NCBI RefSeq assembly: GCF_019168305.1
Contig: NZ_JAHTBI010000079.1
Location: forward strand, 34,942-98,941
Origin: Pseudomonas aegrilactucae
Lineage (GTDB): Bacteria > Pseudomonadota > Gammaproteobacteria > Pseudomonadales > Pseudomonadaceae
Direction: 5' to 3'
DNA: 64,000 nt
The translations under genes were made by a program, and so were the position numbers. Positions 8,577-15,716 of this stretch are shown piece by piece. Positions within the stretch are counted from its first letter, which is position 1. Every line of letters begins with the position of its first letter. A model generated the notes under the pieces. That model did not search any database, had not been told where the DNA came from, and saw only the letters and a program-made list of their open reading frames with translations.

Positions 8577-9533
8577 CTACGGCTGTTTGACCAGTTCTAC
8601 CGGGGTCTGGATGACGTTGTCGGCATCCACGTTCGGCGTCTTGCCGCTCAGCATCTGCAGGGCCGCCTCGATACCGAACACCGCCTGTCTGGCAGCGTAC
8701 TGGTCGGCCGTGGCCAGCACGCGGCCGTCCTTGAGCATCGGCTGGATGGCCTTGATATTGTCGTAGCCCACCACCTGCACCGCACCCACCTTGCCTGCTG
8801 CACGCACCGCAGACACGGCGCCCAGCGCCATGCTGTCATTGCCGGCCAGCAGCGCCTTGAGGTCAGGGTATTCGTTGAGCATCGCCGCGGCCACGGCGTT
8901 GCCCTTGTCGATCTCCCAGTTGCCGGACTGGGTGGAGACCACCTTCATCTTGGCCGCGTCCATCGCGTCCTTGAAGCCGGCGGTACGCTGCTGGGCGTTG
9001 GTGGTGGTCGGTACACCTTCGATGATGCCGACCTGATCGCCCACGCTTAGCCGCGTAGCCAGGTATTCGCCGACCAGGCGCGCACCCTTGCGGTTGTCGG
9101 GGCCAACGAACGGCACCGTGAGGTTCTTGCTCTTGAGCACGTCAGGGTCGAGGCGGTTGTCGATGTTGACCACGGTGATGCCGGCGTCCATGGCCTTCTT
9201 GATCACCGGCACCAGCGCCTTGGAATCAGCCGGGGCGATCACCAGGGCATTGACCCCGGAGACGATCATCTGCTCGACGATACGGATCTGGTTGCTGGTG
9301 TCGGACTCGTCCTTGATGCCATTGGACACCAGGTCGAACTCGCCCGCGTGGTCTTTCTGGTAGGCCTTGGCCCCGTCCTCCATGGTGCGGAAGAATTCGT
9401 TGGCCAGCGACTTCATCACCAGCGCCACCTTGGGCTTGGCATCGTCGGCAGAGGCCTGGCTGAAAGGTACGGCGGCAGCGAAGGTGGCGAGCATGGCAAC
9501 GGCCAGCAGGCGTCCAGCGAAGGGCAGCGTCAT
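8577..9533 (-). CDS. rbsB: D-ribose-binding periplasmic protein
   Basis: The 318-residue protein has a signal peptide (MTLPFAGRLLAVAMLATFAA then AVPFSQASA). The mature part is a type I periplasmic binding protein: KVALVMKSLANEFFRTMEDG, GVNALVIAPADSKALVPVIK, DNRLD and LLAGNDSMALGA line the sugar pocket. It delivers ribose to RbsC/RbsA. It is the first gene of the operon. GGAG lies seven bases before its ATG, and the promoter and operator are directly upstream. Confidence 0.96.
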   Translation of the reverse strand: MTLPFAGRLLAVAMLATFAAAVPFSQASADDAKPKVALVMKSLANEFFRTMEDGAKAYQKDHAGEFDLVSNGIKDESDTSNQIRIVEQMIVSGVNALVIAPADSKALVPVIKKAMDAGITVVNIDNRLDPDVLKSKNLTVPFVGPDNRKGARLVGEYLATRLSVGDQVGIIEGVPTTTNAQQRTAGFKDAMDAAKMKVVSTQSGNWEIDKGNAVAAAMLNEYPDLKALLAGNDSMALGAVSAVRAAGKVGAVQVVGYDNIKAIQPMLKDGRVLATADQYAARQAVFGIEAALQMLSGKTPNVDADNVIQTPVELVKQP

Positions 9534-9568
9534 GGGTTTACTCCGAATCTTATTGATTTTTGTCGGGT

Positions 9569-9582
9569 CGCAAACGTTTGCG
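9569..9582. promoter_or_regulatory. RbsR operator (perfect 14-bp palindrome)
   Basis: CGCAAACGTTTGCG is a perfect inverted repeat with the central CG of LacI-family operators. It lies 36 bases upstream of the rbsB start codon, just downstream of the -10 box, so it would cover the transcription start and block initiation. That RbsR is the protein that binds is inferred from family and position. Confidence 0.85.
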
Positions 9583-9589
9583 GTTAATA

Positions 9590-9618
9590 ACTATGGAAAC
9601 GCCACCGGGTTTTGTCAA
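9590..9618 (-). promoter_or_regulatory. sigma70 promoter of the rbs operon
   Basis: On the minus strand TTGACA (9618-9613) is a perfect -35 box. A 17-base spacer leads to CATAGT (9595-9590), a four-of-six -10 box. The predicted start falls at the edge of the palindrome at 9569-9582, the usual layout for a repressed promoter. Confidence 0.75.
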
Positions 9619-9672
9619 ATCAACCTGCGGCCATCCATTGCCCGAACAGTGGCGGGAAGTATCCTTAAAATC

Positions 9673-9686
9673 TTCGGAAAACCGAA
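9673..9686. promoter_or_regulatory. AauR-type box 1 upstream of ansB
   Basis: TTCGGAAAACCGAA fits the inverted repeat TTCGG-N4-CCGAA that I recall as the binding motif of AauR, the P. putida regulator for acidic amino acids and their amides. It lies about 120 bases upstream of the sigma54 promoter, a typical enhancer distance. Confidence 0.65.
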
Positions 9687-9704
9687 CATGCCTACAACAA
9701 TAAA

Positions 9705-9718
9705 TTCGGCTTTCCGAC
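9705..9718. promoter_or_regulatory. AauR-type box 2 upstream of ansB (one mismatch)
   Basis: TTCGGCTTTCCGAC matches TTCGG-N4-CCGAA at all but the last base. It is 32 bases from box 1, about three helical turns, so two activator dimers could sit on the same face of the DNA. Confidence 0.55.
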
Positions 9719-9806
9719 ATACCCATCGCATGAAGACAACCGATGACAAACAAGAAAACCAATATAAATCAATTAGTTGAAACCAAAATCGAACCAATTC
9801 GGTAAC

Positions 9807-9822
9807 TGGTACGCTTTCTGCT
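9807..9822 (+). promoter_or_regulatory. sigma54 (-24/-12) promoter of ansB
   Basis: TGGTACGCTTTCTGCT has the invariant GG-N10-GC spacing of RpoN promoters and closely follows TGGCACG-N4-TTGCW. It is about 50 bases upstream of the ansB start. Together with the AauR-type boxes it indicates activator-dependent transcription. Confidence 0.75.
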
Positions 9823-9870
9823 GAACTTGTCTATGCAACACAGCGAGTTCACTCATAGGGAAAAACAACG

Positions 9871-10959
9871 ATGAAAGCTGCGCTCCACTCCTTTGCTCCA
9901 GCCGCCCTCACCCTGTTCATGCTGTTCCCGGCAGGCGTCAACGCCAAGGAAGCCGAAACCCAACAGAAGCTGGCCAATGTGGTCATCCTGGCCACCGGCG
10001 GCACCATTGCCGGCGCGGGCGCCAGTGCCGCCAACAGCGCCACCTACCAGGCCGCCAAACTGGGCGTCGACAAACTGATCGCCGGGGTACCGGAACTGGC
10101 CAACCTGGCCAACGTGCGTGGCGAGCAGGTCATGCAGATCGCCTCCGAAAGCATCACCAACGACAACCTGCTGCAACTGGGCAAGCGCGTTGCCGAACTG
10201 GCCGACAGCAAGGACGTCGACGGCATCGTGATCACCCACGGCACCGACACCCTGGAAGAGACCGCCTACTTCCTCAACCTGGTCGAAAAAACCGACAAGC
10301 CGATCGTGGTCGTGGGCTCGATGCGCCCAGGCACCGCCATGTCGGCCGACGGCATGCTCAACCTGTACAACGCCGTGGCCGTGGCCAGCGACAAGCAGTC
10401 GCGCGGCAAGGGCGTGCTGGTCACCATGAACGACGAGATCCAGTCGGGCCGTGACGTGAGCAAGTCGGTCAACATCAAGACCGAAGCGTTCAAGAGCGCC
10501 TGGGGCCCGATGGGCATGGTCGTGGAAGGCAAGTCGTACTGGTTCCGCCTGCCGGCCAAGCGCCACACCAGCGGCTCGGAATTCGACATCAAGACCATCA
10601 GCAGCCTGCCTGCCGTGGACATCGCCTACGGTTACGGCAACGTCAGCGACACCGCCTACAAGGCCCTGGGCCAGGCCGGTGCCAAAGCCATCATCCACGC
10701 CGGTACCGGCAACGGTTCGGTGTCGTCGCGCGTAGTGCCAGCCCTGCAAGAGCTGCGCAAGAACGGCGTGCAGATCATTCGTTCGTCCCACGTCAACCAG
10801 GGTGGTTTCGTGCTGCGCAACGCAGAGCAGCCGGATGACAAGAATGATTGGGTGGTTGCCCATGACCTGAACCCGCAAAAAGCGCGCATCCTGGCCATGG
10901 TCGCCCTGACCAAGACCCAGGACAGCAAAGAGCTGCAGCGCATCTTCTGGGAATACTGA
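9871..10959 (+). CDS. ansB: Periplasmic glutaminase-asparaginase (type II)
   Basis: The 362-residue protein has a signal peptide ending around GVNA (residue 25). The mature enzyme begins with NVVILATGGTIAGAG; the catalytic threonine is in TGGT (about residue 45). The second catalytic motif is THGTDTLEETA, near residue 125. It deamidates glutamine and asparagine in the periplasm, giving glutamate or aspartate for uptake. It is a single-gene unit, with its own sigma54 promoter and a hairpin downstream at 10975-11008. Length and motifs match Pseudomonas glutaminase-asparaginase. Confidence 0.95.
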   Translation: MKAALHSFAPAALTLFMLFPAGVNAKEAETQQKLANVVILATGGTIAGAGASAANSATYQAAKLGVDKLIAGVPELANLANVRGEQVMQIASESITNDNLLQLGKRVAELADSKDVDGIVITHGTDTLEETAYFLNLVEKTDKPIVVVGSMRPGTAMSADGMLNLYNAVAVASDKQSRGKGVLVTMNDEIQSGRDVSKSVNIKTEAFKSAWGPMGMVVEGKSYWFRLPAKRHTSGSEFDIKTISSLPAVDIAYGYGNVSDTAYKALGQAGAKAIIHAGTGNGSVSSRVVPALQELRKNGVQIIRSSHVNQGGFVLRNAEQPDDKNDWVVAHDLNPQKARILAMVALTKTQDSKELQRIFWEY

Positions 10960-10974
10960 GTCCAGTACCCCGGC

Positions 10975-11008
10975 AGGCCACCCCGCCCCTACTCGGCCGG
11001 GGTGGCCT
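10975..11008 (+). terminator. Hairpin after ansB
   Basis: AGGCCACCCCG (10975-10985) pairs perfectly with CGGGGTGGCCT (10998-11008). It begins 15 bases after the ansB stop. A clear T-run is missing, so it may end transcription imperfectly or protect the 3' end. Confidence 0.7.
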
Positions 11009-11123
11009 AACCTCTTGTAACCTCGACACTTTTATTTTTTGCACGGCGCAGCAATCTGCGTTGTGTGCGGTCATATGGGTTCTTTCACCGACGCGCTGTT
11101 GCGAAAAGCCTTACAGTAAAATA

Positions 11124-11139
11124 CTGTACGCACATACAG
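11124..11139. promoter_or_regulatory. LexA (SOS) box
   Basis: CTGTACGCACATACAG fits CTGT-N8-ACAG, the LexA consensus of gamma-proteobacteria. It lies 20 bases before the GTG start at 11160 and overlaps the probable core promoter, so the DUF1654 gene and the EEP nuclease behind it are likely induced by DNA damage. Confidence 0.82.
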
Positions 11140-11159
11140 CACAACAAGGAACCGACCCC

Positions 11160-11405
11160 GTGGCCACCTCCTCCGCCGCCAAGCCTGCCAGCAGCTATGA
11201 GCAGTTGGGCATTCGCATCCAGAAAATCATCAACTCGCCGACCGCGCAAAAGTCCCGCGCAGCGCTGATTTTCCGCCTGGAGCATGAAACACCCGCCGAC
11301 TGGGAAACCCTGCTCGAAGAAATCGCCGAGAACGACAACGTCACCCTGGCGTACCGGGATGACGGTGGCGTGCAGATTTTCTGGGTTGTGCCGAAGGAAG
11401 ATTGA
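11160..11405 (+). CDS. DUF1654 family protein, SOS-controlled
   Basis: The 81-residue protein contains SYEQLGIRIQKIINSPTAQ, AALIFRLEHETPADWETLLE and NDNVTLAYRDDGGVQIFW, the pattern I know as DUF1654, a Pseudomonas-centred family. The start is taken at GTG 11160, after AAGGA at 11146-11150. Readings beginning earlier would cross the LexA box. The function is unknown. The LexA site and the downstream nuclease gene suggest a role in the DNA-damage response. Confidence 0.8.
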   Translation: MATSSAAKPASSYEQLGIRIQKIINSPTAQKSRAALIFRLEHETPADWETLLEEIAENDNVTLAYRDDGGVQIFWVVPKED

Positions 11406-11495
11406 AGCCGTCGTCAGACGGCTGCGCCCCTACCCCGCTTCAACTTATCGCCAGCCCCTGGGCAATGGTGTTATCCGTAAAAATTGGAAGTACCA

Positions 11496-12566
11496 ATGTT
11501 TAAGAATTTTGCAGCGGCAGTGATGCTGCTGATGCTTTTGTGTGGTCAGGTCTTTGCAGAAACGCGTATTGGTACCTGGAACCTGCAACACCTGAATGAT
11601 CGCCCCAGCAAAGACTTCAAGAGCATTGCAAAGGTCGCGAAGAACGTCGACTTTCTGGCGGTACAGGAGCTGGTGAACAAGGACGCCCTGAACAAGCTGG
11701 CCAAAGAACTTACACGCCAGAGCGGCGAACCCTGGAGCGCCATGGCCTCCGACGCAGTCGGCCGCGCTTCAAGCAAGGAAATGTATGGCTTCGTGTGGAA
11801 AGACAGCAAGGTTGCCTACGAAGACGGTGCCGTGTCTTACCTTGATCGCCAGAATATCTTTGCACGCGAGCCCTATTCCGCACGCTTCAGATCATTGACC
11901 GATAACGCCTACTTCGTGGTTGCCACGGTGCATATCGTGTACGGGAAGAAGCCTGCTGACCGGGTTGAGGAAATCAAGGCGCTGTCCAGCTATTGGAGCT
12001 GGCTGAAGGAGATCTATCCGGGCAACAATCACATCATGCTGATGGGCGACTTCAACATGCCGCCCACCTCGCCCGCGTGGGAGCAGCTCAAAGCAAGCGC
12101 CAGGCCCCTGCTGACCCAAGGCGCCAGCACACTGTCTACAGCCGATGGCAAGTTTGCCAACCTGTACGACAATATCTTCGTCAGCAAAGTGTCGTCGATG
12201 AAAGTCAACAACGTCAGCGTGTACGACTACCCGAAACACCTGGGCATGACCCATGAGCAAGGCCGCGCGAACATATCCGATCACGCCCCGGTCTTCCTGC
12301 GCGCCGAACTGGGCCAGGGCAAAGGCGTGGCTACAGCTGCGACTGCGTCAACGCCCAAGCCGGCCACCGCCGCCGCGGCCAAACCCGCTACCGTAGCGAA
12401 CGCCGTGGCACACATACGGGGCAACCGCAAAACCATGGTCTACCATCGCCCGGACTGCCCGTCCTACAACAGCGTGACTGAAAAGAATCGCATCGAGTTC
12501 AACAGCGAAGCGGCGGCCCAGGCACAAAGCTACCGCATCGCCAAGAACTGCCAGAAAGCGGGCTGA
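11496..12566 (+). CDS. Exported endonuclease/exonuclease/phosphatase-family nuclease
   Basis: The 356-residue protein has a signal peptide (MFKNFAAAVMLLMLLCGQVF then AE). The EEP fold follows: RIGTWNLQHL (metal-binding N), LAVQELV (catalytic E), LMGDFNMPP (D and N) and ISDHAPVFL (catalytic D-H). After an alanine-rich linker (about residues 275-300) a C-terminal module has YHRPDCPSYNSV and AKNCQKAG, with paired cysteines and a histidine like Ada-type zinc-binding domains. It is probably a secreted or periplasmic DNase. GGAAG five bases before ATG 11496 sets the start. It lies 90 bases after the LexA-controlled DUF1654 gene, likely in the same transcript. Confidence 0.85.
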   Translation: MFKNFAAAVMLLMLLCGQVFAETRIGTWNLQHLNDRPSKDFKSIAKVAKNVDFLAVQELVNKDALNKLAKELTRQSGEPWSAMASDAVGRASSKEMYGFVWKDSKVAYEDGAVSYLDRQNIFAREPYSARFRSLTDNAYFVVATVHIVYGKKPADRVEEIKALSSYWSWLKEIYPGNNHIMLMGDFNMPPTSPAWEQLKASARPLLTQGASTLSTADGKFANLYDNIFVSKVSSMKVNNVSVYDYPKHLGMTHEQGRANISDHAPVFLRAELGQGKGVATAATASTPKPATAAAAKPATVANAVAHIRGNRKTMVYHRPDCPSYNSVTEKNRIEFNSEAAAQAQSYRIAKNCQKAG

Positions 12567-12571
12567 TCGAT

Positions 12572-12606
12572 CACGGGCGCAGCCTTTTTCAGCGGCTGCA
12601 CCCGTG
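12572..12606. terminator. Hairpin between convergent nuclease genes
   Basis: CACGGG-C-GCAGCC pairs with GGCTGC-A-CCCGTG around TTTTTCAGC. It sits in the 42-base gap between the EEP gene and the convergent gene at 12609 and could end transcripts from both sides. Confidence 0.72.
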
Positions 12607-12608
12607 AG

Positions 12609-13574
12609 TCACTTGAGCAGTTGAAACTGGCTGGCGGCCTGGAGCTCGATGCGCGGCACGCCCTTGTACTGCTCGATGCGCCCGATCACGCACACATTGC
12701 GCCCCTCCAGCGGCTGCGCCAGCAACTGAGCGAATGCCGCGCGGTGTTCGCCCCACACCACCAGCCCCAAACGCTGAGCGCTCGGGAAACTCGCGCCCAG
12801 ATCGATCCAGGTCGGCTTGCCCTTGGCCGTTGCCTTATAGGTCACCTTGATGATCGGCCCAACTACTGCGGCGCTCTGGCCGATATGGCGTGCGGCCTGG
12901 CGCCAATCCAACGGGTTGTCGCAGGTGGCGCCTTGCAATACGGCAGGCGACACAGGCGCGGCCATGGCCTGGCTGGCCTGCGCAGGCCCGGCGGTCGATT
13001 GATTGCCCTTAAACGCAAAGACGACGATCAGAACCCCGATCAGCGCAGTGAATGACATGATCGTGTACTTCATGACCGAAACCTCCTTGTTGAGCCCTTT
13101 GATCTGACTGCCCTGTAGCTCTGCCAATTGCTGTGCACCCGCATGCTTGCGTGTGTGCGACAAAAGGCTGAAGGCTTTTTTACGTTCGTCTTCCAGCAGC
13201 GCACGCAGATGGCCAGCGCAACGCGCCGGCTCATCTCTGACGTCGCGGTTGGCAAACCGCAACACCCGCCAGCCTTGCGTCGTCAACGCAGCCTGACGCC
13301 GCTGCCAATCGATGAAGTCATCGTGCGACATGCCTGTGCCGGCACCGCGCTTGTCATAGCCATCGATTTCGATGGCGATGCGCACGCCACCCTCTTCGCT
13401 GATGACCAGGTCGCAATAGCGTTGCTTGCCGTCATTGTCCTTGAAGGGGTATTGCACGCTCAGCGACTCGTATCGGATCTGCGCTACAAGGCTGAGCACA
13501 TTCTGGGCAAACAGCCGCTCGTAGTCACTGCCGAACAGCGCCGCATTTGCCTTCAACCACTCTTCCTGGGTCAT
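12609..13574 (-). CDS. Membrane-anchored PD-(D/E)XK-like nuclease with C-terminal OB-type domain
   Basis: The product is about 321 residues from the ATG at 13574. Residues 1-130 look like a DUF559/Vsr-type restriction-fold nuclease: CDLVI (D55), AIEIDGYDKR (E69, D71) and GWRVLRFANRDV. A single membrane helix follows at about 170-188 (MSFTALIGVLIVVFAF). The C-terminal 90 residues (IGQSAAVVGPIIKVTYKA, GRNVCVIGRIEQYKGVPRIEL) fit an OB-like nucleic-acid-binding domain found in extracellular nucleases. By topology the nuclease would be cytoplasmic and the OB domain periplasmic. No clear ribosome site is seen; in-frame alternatives are ATG 13589 or TTG 13640. It is convergent with the SOS-linked EEP nuclease. 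Confidence 0.68.
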   Translation of the reverse strand: MTQEEWLKANAALFGSDYERLFAQNVLSLVAQIRYESLSVQYPFKDNDGKQRYCDLVISEEGGVRIAIEIDGYDKRGAGTGMSHDDFIDWQRRQAALTTQGWRVLRFANRDVRDEPARCAGHLRALLEDERKKAFSLLSHTRKHAGAQQLAELQGSQIKGLNKEVSVMKYTIMSFTALIGVLIVVFAFKGNQSTAGPAQASQAMAAPVSPAVLQGATCDNPLDWRQAARHIGQSAAVVGPIIKVTYKATAKGKPTWIDLGASFPSAQRLGLVVWGEHRAAFAQLLAQPLEGRNVCVIGRIEQYKGVPRIELQAASQFQLLK

Positions 13575-14127
13575 GTCTGATCGTCTGCACATTGGAAAGT
13601 CGGGCCGGTGCAAAGCACACCCCTCGACCGTTGCCACCAAAATGCTATAACGCAGTCGAGCCGCCGATTCTGGCCGACTCTGTAGGAAAAGTCGATTTTC
13701 CTACCCTATACCTGACTAGAGGCTGGGACACGGCGTGCATCCATGCTGACTGCCGGGGCCGGGCCGCATGTGATTAACCACACTCAAAACACAATACGCA
13801 GCTATAAATGCGATCGCGAGCCAGACAACAAACGGACTGCTACAGGCACCACCCGCCAATCCAAATATCATTCGGGCACATTTAAACAAAACCTTTATTC
13901 CCTGCGCATATAACTCCTACAAACCAATACAAAAAAATAAACACTCCGACGCCGCCAAACAACAATCCCACCCCCGCCCAACTTACCCCGCCAGCCAGGC
14001 GAGGTAATTGTTACTTACTATTTATTTCACACCCGGAAACTTGCCCGTCGCGGGCGCACTGAGATAGCCTTTCGACTCAAACAACCCCACATACACTGTA
14101 CAAACTTCACAACCTCTGGACGCCCAG
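13575..14127. other. AT-rich intergenic region
   Basis: This stretch of about 550 bases has markedly lower GC from about 13790 on than the flanking core genes. It contains no reading frame with Pseudomonas codon use. It presumably holds the divergent promoters for the nuclease/OB gene and the gene at 14128. A weak inverted repeat around 13980-14005 (cgccagccaggcg) was the only structure noticed. Confidence 0.5.
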
Positions 14128-14871
14128 ATGAAAAAAGAAGAACTTCTCGCCCTTCTCCAATCCATTATGGATCGAGGCGATCCGGCTTACATGTCGCACT
14201 CCGGCGCCTTTTTAGACTTATTGAAAAGTCTTGCCAACGCGCAGAGCCTGCAGGGCTTTGCCGAAGCCTGCGATATCTATCTCTACCTCTACCCCGAGAC
14301 AGCAAGGCTGCTGGAGGAGCGGGTGGCAGGTATCCTTTGCAATAACTATTTCAACGTTGCACTTGGTGTGAACTACAACCAATTTTTACAATGGTCACTC
14401 CATACCCCAGGGTGGGCCGATGAATTGAAACGTTGTTTGCGCTCACCGTCGAACCTGATCGCAGCTGCAGAAAAAATCCAAAAGCACTCGATCAAGCAAC
14501 CCGACTTAACAAGCAATAAGGAAACTCACATGAAGCCTATCGATCTACTGCTGAACGAAATCCGTGCCCACCTTCCATTTGGTTCAGAGGAAACCGCGCA
14601 AGCATTTCTTGACGGCTATGACCCTGATGATCGCATCGCCTTCATATCGGCACTTTATTTTGGCCGCTCTCACCTTCACGCCACCGAAGTCAGCGAAGAA
14701 TTTCTGAAGTATCTTGTTACTGGCGAAATGAATCGTTACTGGGAGAAAGAAAACGTACCAGACAATGAAATCGCTCGCACGCTCTATGAAAAAGGTACGA
14801 ACCTCAGCACGTATTATGATGCTTTCATCCGCTGCACCACTGCCTCCAACTATGATCGCAGCAAGTACTGA
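14128..14871 (+). CDS. Hypothetical protein, 247 residues, two regions with internal start
   Basis: I do not recognise this protein. It is cytoplasmic-looking, mostly helical and acidic. Its base composition is AT-richer than its neighbours, which suggests transfer. Residues 1-134 and 135-247 read like two separate units. The second begins MKPIDLLLNEIRAHLPFGSE at ATG 14530, and that ATG has its own AAGGA eight bases upstream, so a 113-residue C-terminal product could be made from the same frame. The tail (TASNYDRSKY) faintly recalls small DUF3775-like proteins, but I do not rely on that. Confidence 0.62.
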   Translation: MKKEELLALLQSIMDRGDPAYMSHSGAFLDLLKSLANAQSLQGFAEACDIYLYLYPETARLLEERVAGILCNNYFNVALGVNYNQFLQWSLHTPGWADELKRCLRSPSNLIAAAEKIQKHSIKQPDLTSNKETHMKPIDLLLNEIRAHLPFGSEETAQAFLDGYDPDDRIAFISALYFGRSHLHATEVSEEFLKYLVTGEMNRYWEKENVPDNEIARTLYEKGTNLSTYYDAFIRCTTASNYDRSKY

Positions 14872-14986
14872 TTTTACTTGCTGACAGCAAAGTGGCTTCA
14901 CAGCACACCCAGCCTGGCCTTGCTGTGAAGCCGATGGCAGGGTTCGCCCGGGCACCTCATCGCTGCCCCGGATCCCGCCGTGGCAG

Positions 14987-15616
14987 TTACTTGGGCAAAC
15001 TCGCAAGCATCGCCGCCCCCAATGCAGTACCGCCGCACGCCGCGACCCCTTGTGCAGCCCCCCGAATATCCCGCGCGTCCTTGTTCTGGCCCAGCTTGAA
15101 CTTGCCGACCAGGCGGGTGATCTGGATTTCCACACCAACGATGGCCTTGAGCATGTCGCTGATGTAGTCCCTCGGCGCATCGGTCATCTTCCACGGCTCG
15201 GGCTGCGACGCCTCATGGGTGCGCGTCAGTTGCGCGACCAGGCCACGCACGTAGCGCTCGTCGTCGTGCAGGCTGACCTTACCGTAGGCATGCACCACCT
15301 GGTAGTTCCAGGTGGGCACCTGCTGGTGCGTCTCATGCTTGCTGGGGTACCAGGTGGGCGAGATGTAGGCGGCGGCGGCGCGGAACACCACCAGCACCTC
15401 ATCGCCATCGCTCAGTTCACGCCACACCGGGTTGGCCCGCGACACGTGGGCCTGCAGCACGCCGTGTGTGCCCTGCGCCGGTTGCAGATGGAACGGCAGG
15501 TGGTTGGCATCGAGCCCCGCCTGCGTGTGGGTCACCAGCACGCCAAGCGGGTTGTGCACGATCAGGTCATGCAGCACCTCGAGGCGCGGCTCGTTGAAAT
15601 CTTCAGGCAGGTACAT
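14987..15616 (-). CDS. paiB: FMN-binding negative transcriptional regulator-like protein (PaiB family)
   Basis: The 209-residue protein starts MYLPEDFNEPRLEVLHDLIV and shows the PaiB family features ANHLPFHL, ARANPVWRE-like SRANPVW, YISPTWYPSKHETHQQVPTW and NYQVVHAYG. The fold is an FMN-binding split barrel; Bacillus PaiB represses sporulation and protease genes, but its role here is unknown. GGAGAC is placed well before ATG 15616. It is divergent from the MocR-type regulator at 15717, which is its likely controller. The C-terminal tail (GVAACGGTALGAAMLASLPK) is longer and less conserved. Confidence 0.88.
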   Translation of the reverse strand: MYLPEDFNEPRLEVLHDLIVHNPLGVLVTHTQAGLDANHLPFHLQPAQGTHGVLQAHVSRANPVWRELSDGDEVLVVFRAAAAYISPTWYPSKHETHQQVPTWNYQVVHAYGKVSLHDDERYVRGLVAQLTRTHEASQPEPWKMTDAPRDYISDMLKAIVGVEIQITRLVGKFKLGQNKDARDIRGAAQGVAACGGTALGAAMLASLPK

Positions 15617-15680
15617 GGCGTCTCCATCGACAACACAGGGGGCGAAGCCAGATTGTGCTGCTCGACTGGCCCATGGTATA

Positions 15681-15709
15681 GGTCCACTTTCCAACAGAAT
15701 CACTGGACC
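15681..15709. promoter_or_regulatory. Candidate MocR operator in the paiB/mocR divergent promoter
   Basis: GGTCCA (15681-15686) and TGGACC (15704-15709) form an inverted pair 17 bases apart in the 100-base divergent region. Read outward, each half is TGGACC followed by an A/T-rich stretch, similar to the CTGGACYTAA sites I recall for the MocR-type regulator TauR. Confidence 0.45.
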
Positions 15710-15716
15710 AGAACGG

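Noticed and set aside
7007..8590. 527-codon plus-strand frame opposite rbsA
   Set aside because: Antisense shadow of rbsA with biased composition and no domain.
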